Assembly (NCBI RefSeq): GCF_003545765.1 | Contig: NZ_QXIO01000005.1 | Span: forward strand, 62,001 to 126,000 | DNA: 64,000 bases | DNA from: Colwellia sp. RSH04 | GTDB lineage: Bacteria > Pseudomonadota > Gammaproteobacteria > Enterobacterales > Alteromonadaceae | Direction of reading: 5' to 3' | Shown here: positions 58,010 to 64,000 of the stretch, in pieces | Layout of the letters: each line of letters opens with the position of its first letter | Numbering within the stretch: the first letter of the stretch is position 1 | Translations under genes and position numbers: made by a program | Notes under the pieces: generated by a model | The model's input: the letters and a program-made list of their open reading frames with translations, nothing else | What the model was told of the DNA's origin: nothing | Database searches by the model: none

Positions 58010-59263
58010 CTAGTGTAATATTCTAGCTCTGATTGTCCCGTCTATTGCTTTAAGCGCTTTTAACGCTTGGGTACTATTTGATGATTCAATATCAATAACC
58101 ACATAACCAATTTTGTCATCAGTTTGCAGATACTGGGCTGCAATATTAATATCGTGCTCAGCAAATGCTTGGTTAATTTTTGTTAATACGCCTGGTTGGT
58201 TATGATGTATATGTAATAAGCGACTAACACTTGTTTCACCAGGCACAAAATGCTCAGGTAAAGAAACTTCTGGGAAGTTAACTGCTGATAAACTTGAACC
58301 GTTATCAGAATACTTAGCTAATTTGCTCGCAACTTCTAAACCGATATTTGCTTGCGCTTCTTTTGTACTTCCACCAATATGAGGCGTTAAAATAACATTA
58401 TCAAAAGCACGTAGCGGAGAAACAAACTCTTCATCATTACCCTTTGGTTCTACAGGGAACACGTCGATTGCTGCGCCTGCTAGTTTTTTATCACTTAAGG
58501 CATCGCTTAGTGCATCTATATCAACCACAGTGCCACGAGAAGCGTTGATGAATATTGCACCTTCTTTCATTGCTGCAAACTCATTTTTGCCAATCATATC
58601 TTGCGTTTGAGCCGTTTCAGGGACGTGTAAGCTAACAACATCTGCTTCACCAAGAAGCGCAGGTAATGAAAATACCTGACTAGCATTACCCAAAGGGAGT
58701 TTAGTTTCGATATCATAAAAGCGAACTCGCATGCCTAATGTTTCTGCCAAAATTCCCAATTGAGTACCAATATGACCATAGCCTATGATCCCTAACGTTT
58801 TTCCTCGAGCTTCTACAGAACCAGCAGCAGACTTAAACCATTCACCTCGGTGAGCTTTAGCACTTTTTTCAGGAATACCACGAAGTAATAATAGTGTTTC
58901 ACCTAGGACTAACTCAGCGACTGAGCGTGTGTTAGAGAAAGGAGCATTAAATACCGGTATACCTCTGCGCTGTGCCGCTTCAGTATTTACTTGATTGGTA
59001 CCAATACAGAAACAACCGATAGCAACCAATTTTTTAGCATGGCTTAATACTTCATCAGTTAATTGTGTTCTTGAACGTATCCCAATAAAATGAACATTAG
59101 CAATTTTTTCAATTAACGCTTCTTGTGAAAGTGATGTTTTTAAATACTCAATATTGGAGTAGCCTTTATGCTTTAACTCTTCCAATGCACTTTCATGGAC
59201 CCCCTCGAGTAATAAAATCTTTATTTTGTCTTTCGCTAATGAGTTTTGGTTCACATTGTTCAT
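58010..59263 (-). CDS. serA: D-3-phosphoglycerate dehydrogenase SerA
   Basis: First enzyme of serine synthesis. NAD-binding GIIGYGHIGTQLGILAETLG, substrate-side IGIRSRTQL and NASRGTVVDIDALSDAL, the catalytic pair in GAAIDVFPVEP and LTPHIGGSTKEAQ, and a C-terminal ACT domain (HHNQPGVLTKINQAFAEHDI) for serine feedback. I chose ATG 59263 (MNNVNQNSLAKDKIKILLLE) over a GTG five codons upstream. About 417 aa. rpiA lies 199 bp upstream on the same strand. Confidence 0.95.
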   Translation of the reverse strand: MNNVNQNSLAKDKIKILLLEGVHESALEELKHKGYSNIEYLKTSLSQEALIEKIANVHFIGIRSRTQLTDEVLSHAKKLVAIGCFCIGTNQVNTEAAQRRGIPVFNAPFSNTRSVAELVLGETLLLLRGIPEKSAKAHRGEWFKSAAGSVEARGKTLGIIGYGHIGTQLGILAETLGMRVRFYDIETKLPLGNASQVFSLPALLGEADVVSLHVPETAQTQDMIGKNEFAAMKEGAIFINASRGTVVDIDALSDALSDKKLAGAAIDVFPVEPKGNDEEFVSPLRAFDNVILTPHIGGSTKEAQANIGLEVASKLAKYSDNGSSLSAVNFPEVSLPEHFVPGETSVSRLLHIHHNQPGVLTKINQAFAEHDINIAAQYLQTDDKIGYVVIDIESSNSTQALKALKAIDGTIRARILH

Positions 59264-59477
59264 AAGAATAGTCTTCACTGGTTGTTTCTTGATAGAAAAA
59301 TATTTTCTGCTTACGCTAAAAATTGATTATTTAGCAATTCACTTTAAAAGGTTTTAGATATCTAGCCATCTAAAGTAAATTAAACATAGCATATAGAATA
59401 TAAACTCTAAAGTGATAATTTGCTATATGTTAGATAATTATGCTAAATAATTGATTTTTTATTGTTGTAAATAAAGT

Positions 59478-60134
59478 TTAACTAATAACTTCAACACCTT
59501 GAGCTGAGCCGAGTACTAATATATCAGCACCACGTTGTGCAAATAACCCATTAGTGACTACCCCTACTATTGAATTAATTGAATTTTCAAGGCCTTTTGG
59601 ATCAATAATACTCATGTTATGAACATCTAAGATCACGTTACCATTGTCTGTAATCACACCTTGTCGATAAACAGGGTCTCCACCTAATTTAACTAATTCT
59701 CTGGCAACATAGCTTCTAGCCATAGGGATAACTTCAACGGGTAATGGAAAGGTACCTAGCACTTCTACTTGCTTTGAATCATCAGCGATACAGATAAACC
59801 TTTTAGAGACAGCTGCAACTATTTTTTCACGAGTTAATGCGGCACCACCGCCTTTAATCATGCTCATGTGCTTAGTAATTTCATCTGCGCCATCAATATA
59901 GACATCAAGCGTGTCGATACTATTTAGGTCGAAAACTTCAATACCATGCTCTTTTAGTCGTTTAGTTGACTCTTCTGAAGAAGAAACTGCACCGGTTATT
60001 TTATTTTTGATAGTCGCTAAAGCGTCGATAAAATGATTTACCGTAGAGCCGGTTCCAACACCCACAATTGTGTCATTTTCAATGAAATCTAGTGCTTTAA
60101 TTGCTACGGCTTTTTTCATTTCATCTTGAGTCAT
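59478..60134 (-). CDS. rpiA: Ribose-5-phosphate isomerase A RpiA
   Basis: Interconverts ribose 5-phosphate and ribulose 5-phosphate. Motifs [52 protein letters not shown] and [12 protein letters not shown] are complete. 218 aa, family length. The serA-rpiA neighbourhood is common in gammaproteobacteria. ATG 60134 is preceded by AAGGG. Confidence 0.96.
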   Translation of the reverse strand: MTQDEMKKAVAIKALDFIENDTIVGVGTGSTVNHFIDALATIKNKITGAVSSSEESTKRLKEHGIEVFDLNSIDTLDVYIDGADEITKHMSMIKGGGAALTREKIVAAVSKRFICIADDSKQVEVLGTFPLPVEVIPMARSYVARELVKLGGDPVYRQGVITDNGNVILDVHNMSIIDPKGLENSINSIVGVVTNGLFAQRGADILVLGSAQGVEVIS

Positions 60135-60287
60135 TACATTACCCTTAGTAAATTGTTTACGTTAAAAACGTTTTAAATTTTGATAAGTAATCATAGATTG
60201 TTGTTACTTCATGCTTACTTAATTTGTGGCTGGCGATTATATCATCGTCAGGTAATAATGCTATTGCTTGCTAGGTAATACTTAACG

Positions 60288-60890
60288 TTAAGTTACAGCT
60301 TGAATGACTTGAGAAGGAGTAATAATTTCAGGAAGAGGAATATCCCAAGCTTCTATTGGCACTTTCTCCACTTGTTGGCAGTCATGTGCAAGTCCAATTG
60401 GGTAAGAATTAATGCTTTTATTTTTGTCATTATGCCAATGTGTTAATGTCCTATCATAAAACCCACCGCCCATGCCAAGCCTTGCGCCACTAGCGTCAAA
60501 GGCAACAAGTGGAGTAAATATTAAATCTAATTGTTCAGACGGACAAACCTCACTAACATTAAGCTCTGGCTCTTCAATATTAAATTTATTCTTCACAAGG
60601 TTAGTTTCATGTCGATAACGAAGAAAAAGTAAATTATGTTTATTGAAAGGGTGAATAACGGGTAGGTATACTTCTTTGTTTTGTTGCCAGCACCATTGAA
60701 TAAACATCTGAGGGTTTAATTCGCCATCATTCGCTAAATAGATAGCGATTTTTGTTGCAAACTTTACTTTAGCATGTTTTGTTAGCTGCTCTAATAGATG
60801 GATACTGGCTTGGTTTTGTTGCGTTATTGTGAGGTTTTTTCGCTTTAAACGTACGTTTTTACGTATTATGGCTCTTGAATCAATTTTCAT
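60288..60890 (-). CDS. fau: 5-formyltetrahydrofolate cyclo-ligase
   Basis: Converts 5-formyl-THF to 5,10-methenyl-THF with ATP. Motifs: basic N-terminus IIRKNVRLKRKNLT, IAIYLANDGELNPQ, VYLPVIHP, and the nucleotide-binding GARLGMGGGFYDRTLTHW. 200 aa. In E. coli it is next to 6S RNA; here I see no space for that RNA. It is 397 bp from the rpiA start minus the intervening rpiA gap, with 153 bp between its end and rpiA. Confidence 0.92.
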   Translation of the reverse strand: MKIDSRAIIRKNVRLKRKNLTITQQNQASIHLLEQLTKHAKVKFATKIAIYLANDGELNPQMFIQWCWQQNKEVYLPVIHPFNKHNLLFLRYRHETNLVKNKFNIEEPELNVSEVCPSEQLDLIFTPLVAFDASGARLGMGGGFYDRTLTHWHNDKNKSINSYPIGLAHDCQQVEKVPIEAWDIPLPEIITPSQVIQAVT

Positions 60891-60910
60891 ATTATTAATT
60901 TTTAGTATAA

Positions 60911-60940
60911 AAAAAAGCTGGTAGAAGTCTACCAGCTTTT
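60911..60940 (-). terminator. Terminator after the POT transporter gene
   Basis: Read on the minus strand, AAAAGCTGGTAGA and TCTACCAGCTTTT pair almost fully and are followed by T residues. It lies between the transporter stop (60971) and the cyclo-ligase start. Confidence 0.88.
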
Positions 60941-60970
60941 CTCAATCTTTTTTAATAGTAGATGTTCAAA

Positions 60971-62416
60971 TTAACTGTGTTGCTTTGATACACCTTCATG
61001 TGTTGCTGTTACTTCTAATTCTTCTTCTAATTTTTCTTCAACACTATCAGTGTGAGCACCTTCAGCACCGTGCATCCAGTCAACTAATTTACCACTGATC
61101 ATGTACATAATGATACCTGATACAATGGCTGTGATAGCAATACCAGAGAAAATAGCAAGCGCATTATTAGCTGCTTCATTACCTTCACCGATAAACGAAC
61201 CAACAAATGCTGCAACTTTATTCGCTAGTGCTGTAAAGAAGAACCAAATACCCATTAATAATGAAGCAAGACGTAATGGTGCAAGTTTTGTTACCATAGA
61301 TAAACCAATTGGTGATAAACATAGTTCTCCTAAGGTATGGAATAAGTAAGCTAAGATTAACCAAATCATTGAGGTTTTAACACTTACGTCGCCACCTTGT
61401 TGTAAAGTTGCACCAATCATAAAGAAGAAACCAATAGCTAATAGAATTAATGCTAAAGCAAACTTCACCGGAGAGGTTGGTTCATTGTCGCCCATCTTAA
61501 CCCAGATGGATGCAATAATAGGGGCAAAAATAACAATAAAGATAGCATTGACTGATTGGAACCAACTGGCTGGGACTTCAAAAGCACCGATCATTCTATC
61601 AGTATATTCATTGGCAAATAAATTCATTAAGCCACCCGCTTGTTCAAAGCCGGCCCAGAATATAATAGTAAATACACCCATGATAAAGATAACTTTGATG
61701 CGATCTCTTTCTACGGCTGTTAGGGGTTCTTTCTTATCTGAGGTGCTGTTTTTAAGCGCTAACTTAGCCGCTGGCTCTACACCAATATCACCTAAGTACT
61801 TTTTACCAAAAGTTAGTTGCATTATGACACTGATAATCATACCAACACCAGCAGCAACGAAACCATATTGCCATTCACCTTTTTCAGCGATAGTACCTAC
61901 AATAAGTGGTGCAATAGCCGCACCTAAATTAATACCCATGTAGAAAATAGTAAAAGCACCATCACGACGATGATCACCTTCATTGTATAAATCACCTACC
62001 ATGGTAGATATGTTTGGCTTAAATAAACCATTACCACAAACAAGTAAGGCTAAACCAAAATAGAACATTTCAAGTTCCATACCTTGAACATAGGCATGGG
62101 GTGTACCTAAAGCAAATTGGCCTAATGCCATTAAGATACCGCCAATGATAATAGAGCGTCGTTGCCCTAAAATGTTATCAGCTAACCAACCACCGATGAG
62201 TGGGGTTAAGTAGACAAGCATGGTAAAAGTACCATATAAACTTAATGCATCACCACGAGTGAAGCCTAAACCACCGCGCTCAACTAAATCTACGAGATAT
62301 AGTACTAAAATTGCGCGCATTCCGTAGTAACTAAATCGTTCCCACATTTCCGTTCCAAATAAAAGGAATAATCCTTTTGGGTGACCTAGAAATGTTCCAA
62401 CATTAGGTTTGTTCAT
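60971..62416 (-). CDS. Proton-dependent oligopeptide transporter (POT/PTR2 family)
   Basis: Imports di- and tripeptides with protons. 481 aa, about fourteen membrane segments. The POT signature ExxERFSYYG is in EMWERFSYYGMRAILVLYLV; GGWLADNILGQRRSIIIGGI and FTIFYMGINLGAAIAPLIVG follow, then the second-half LCLSPIGLSMVTKLAPLRLA. The acidic cytoplasmic tail is variable. Which Dtp paralogue it resembles cannot be told by eye. Confidence 0.93.
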   Translation of the reverse strand: MNKPNVGTFLGHPKGLFLLFGTEMWERFSYYGMRAILVLYLVDLVERGGLGFTRGDALSLYGTFTMLVYLTPLIGGWLADNILGQRRSIIIGGILMALGQFALGTPHAYVQGMELEMFYFGLALLVCGNGLFKPNISTMVGDLYNEGDHRRDGAFTIFYMGINLGAAIAPLIVGTIAEKGEWQYGFVAAGVGMIISVIMQLTFGKKYLGDIGVEPAAKLALKNSTSDKKEPLTAVERDRIKVIFIMGVFTIIFWAGFEQAGGLMNLFANEYTDRMIGAFEVPASWFQSVNAIFIVIFAPIIASIWVKMGDNEPTSPVKFALALILLAIGFFFMIGATLQQGGDVSVKTSMIWLILAYLFHTLGELCLSPIGLSMVTKLAPLRLASLLMGIWFFFTALANKVAAFVGSFIGEGNEAANNALAIFSGIAITAIVSGIIMYMISGKLVDWMHGAEGAHTDSVEEKLEEELEVTATHEGVSKQHS

Positions 62417-62827
62417 ATAATTATCCTAAATTTTTATAATTCTTGCGTAATCTGCATCATGGTAGATGCATTTAATCCAATTGAAAAATGAATCTAGTGA
62501 GCTGTTATACCTGTGTGAGTGGGTAAAGGCAAGTCTTACGAGTAATCAACGGCCTTAAAGTAATGAACAGTGTAGCGAAATGTTTCCTAGTTAATTTCAA
62601 TAATTAATAAGTCGAGTTACTGAGTATTTAATCGATAGTTTTAGGGCATTATTACATTATTATTTTAAAGCGCTTTCTTTGTTGTTCAGTAGTAAATATG
62701 CTGATAAACTTCGGTGCTGCTTTTATCCTATAGTTTCAGCTGTTCATGTATTATCAATTCTCGTGAGGTAATTAATGTTAGCTAACTATTTGATTAATTA
62801 AATGTACAACAGGAAGAACTTGAGTTA
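62417..62827. other. Intergenic region between divergent transporter and export genes
   Basis: No coding region can be supported. It should contain the promoters of the minus-strand POT gene and the plus-strand Wza-like gene. I looked for a JUMPstart/ops element (GGCGGTAGC) upstream of the export gene and did not find one. No strong hairpin or promoter pair stands out. Confidence 0.55.
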
Positions 62828-64000
62828 ATGCTTAATTTTTTATTTAGAAAAGAAAATCTATTTACCGATAATTTTTTATCAGGTTTTGTGTTTTTATTGT
62901 TGATTGGAGTGTTCATCTCAGTCCCCGTTGATGCTATGCAAGTTAGTCAACAACAAATAGAACAATTTAAAAAGTTACCTGCCTCACAACAATCAGCCTT
63001 AGCTAAAAGTATGGGGGTTGATATTAACGATATAAGAAAGCAACTTTCTCAAACTCAATCAAATAATTCTGTTAATGAAACAACTGATACGTACCCACGC
63101 GGAACAAAGTTTGATGCCTTAGGAAATCCAATATTTTCTGAACAGAGCAATGATGAAGATGAAGATGAATTGATAAAGGAGTTAAAGCCATTTGGTTATG
63201 ATGTTTTTGCAAACTCACCGCAAACCTTTGCTCCCTCAATGGATATTGCTATACCCGCTGATTATATTGTAGGTCCTGGTGATCGTATTTCTGTTCAGGT
63301 CTTTGGTAAAGAAAATAAAGAATTAGAACTAGAGGTTACCCGAGAAGGTGCGATTATTTTTCCTAGTTATGGCCCCTTTACTGTTGCTGGATTGACTTAT
63401 GGAGATATGAGTCAGTTACTCAAAGCAAAAATTAAAGAAAAAGTTATCGGAGTTGAAGTTATTATAGGTATGGCGGAGTTACGCTCCATGCGAGTTTTTG
63501 TGTTAGGAGAAGCACATAAACCAGGGCCTTATACCTTGAGTTCTTTATCAAGTATAACCCATGCAATTTTTGCTGCCGGTGGTATCAGTGATATTGGCTC
63601 ATTAAGAAAAATTCAGTTAAAACGTGCCGGTAAACTAATAAAAACTCTTGACCTATATGACTTGCTTATTAATGGAGACTCTAGCGATGATATGTTACTT
63701 CAATCAGGAGACGTAGTTTTTATTGAACCTGTAGGAAGTCGGGTGAGTATTGAAGGCGAAGTTAGACGACCTGCAATCTATGAAATAGTTGATAAAGACG
63801 ATTTTAGCGATATTGTTTCTATGGCGGGTGGTCTGTTGCCTTCTGCTTTTGCCAAATCAACCATTGTTGAACGTTTTAATCAACATTCACTTCGTAGTGT
63901 CGTAAATTTAGATTTAACTAAGCAAAGTGATTTATCTAAAAGCATTCAAGCTGGTGATGAAATTAGAGTGTTAAAAGCGTCAGCTATGTTTGATAAGTCG
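62828..64000 (+). CDS. Wza-like polysaccharide export protein (3' end outside window)
   Basis: I translated it by hand: 391 codons are visible, open to the edge. It has a signal-type hydrophobic N-terminus (FLSGFVFLLLIGVFISVPVD) and a Gln/Lys-rich extra helix region (residues 40-70) before the export domain. The Poly_export signature is ADYIVGPGDRISVQVFGKEN, followed by SLBB-type segments LRSMRVFVLGEAHKPGPYTL and GDVVFIEPVGSRVSIEGEVR. ATG 62828 has AGGAAGAA upstream. It probably opens a capsule, O-antigen or exopolysaccharide locus to the right. A plain Wza lacks the N-terminal extension; this is the longer type found in marine Alteromonadales. Confidence 0.88.
   Translation, partial: MLNFLFRKENLFTDNFLSGFVFLLLIGVFISVPVDAMQVSQQQIEQFKKLPASQQSALAKSMGVDINDIRKQLSQTQSNNSVNETTDTYPRGTKFDALGNPIFSEQSNDEDEDELIKELKPFGYDVFANSPQTFAPSMDIAIPADYIVGPGDRISVQVFGKENKELELEVTREGAIIFPSYGPFTVAGLTYGDMSQLLKAKIKEKVIGVEVIIGMAELRSMRVFVLGEAHKPGPYTLSSLSSITHAIFAAGGISDIGSLRKIQLKRAGKLIKTLDLYDLLINGDSSDDMLLQSGDVVFIEPVGSRVSIEGEVRRPAIYEIVDKDDFSDIVSMAGGLLPSAFAKSTIVERFNQHSLRSVVNLDLTKQSDLSKSIQAGDEIRVLKASAMFDKS

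Noticed and set aside
60135-60287. 6S RNA near the cyclo-ligase gene
   Set aside because: Neither flanking gap has room and a paired structure of the 6S type; the 80-bp upstream gap is taken by a terminator.
62417-62827. JUMPstart/ops element before the export gene
   Set aside because: GGCGGTAGC or a close variant is not present on the plus strand.

Overview
The window looks like chromosomal DNA of a marine, AT-rich gammaproteobacterium of the Alteromonadales, probably Colwellia or a close relative. I base this on the gene content and order (flrABC, fliE to flhG, fliA, cheYZAB, motCD-like, parC, parP, cheW, a DUF2802/FipA gene) and on protein similarity judged by eye. The species is inference. 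I saw no rRNA or tRNA gene, CRISPR array, prophage or intact insertion sequence.

Region 1 (1-6883, minus strand) is a sugar-modification operon. PseB and PseC begin pseudaminic acid synthesis and a left-truncated PseF makes the CMP-sugar. Between them lie an aldo/keto reductase, an FkbM-type methyltransferase with an extra Rossmann-like N-terminus, a second methyltransferase and, unexpectedly, a class I DAHP synthase with a perfect 10-bp palindrome in its leader. Such operons usually supply the glycan that decorates flagellin. PseG, PseH and PseI are not in view. PseF has no ATG, GTG or TTG start and seems to use ATT.

Region 2 (7211-40892) is a nearly complete polar-flagellum and chemotaxis supercluster: an unidentified small gene, the master regulators flrA and flrBC, the basal body, C-ring and export genes fliE to flhA, the polar-placement pair flhF/flhG, sigma-28 (fliA), chemotaxis genes, a second stator pair, the ParC/ParP system that places chemotaxis arrays at the pole, cheW and fipA. 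Four good sigma-54 (-24/-12) sites, before flrB, fliE, fliK and flhA, divide it into FlrA/FlrC-dependent units, and a strong terminator closes flrBC. CheA carries three copies of an acidic 13-residue motif in its linker. FliK carries a recent 183-bp tandem duplication.

Region 3 (41016-49904) holds mlaA, the ribH-nusB-thiL-pgpA block, hpf and an RND efflux pair. Two related elements of about 260 bp with MITE-like ends lie directly after the stop codons of pgpA and hpf, so they bracket hpf.

Region 4 (49999-62416) is housekeeping: two small minus-strand genes, dbpA with a zapE-like ATPase, a DUF2884 protein, tapT, a LysR regulator divergent from mmsA, then serA, rpiA, a 5-formyl-THF cyclo-ligase and a POT peptide transporter on the minus strand. 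Region 5 (62828-64000) is the start of a Wza-like polysaccharide export gene that runs off the right edge and probably begins a surface-polysaccharide locus.
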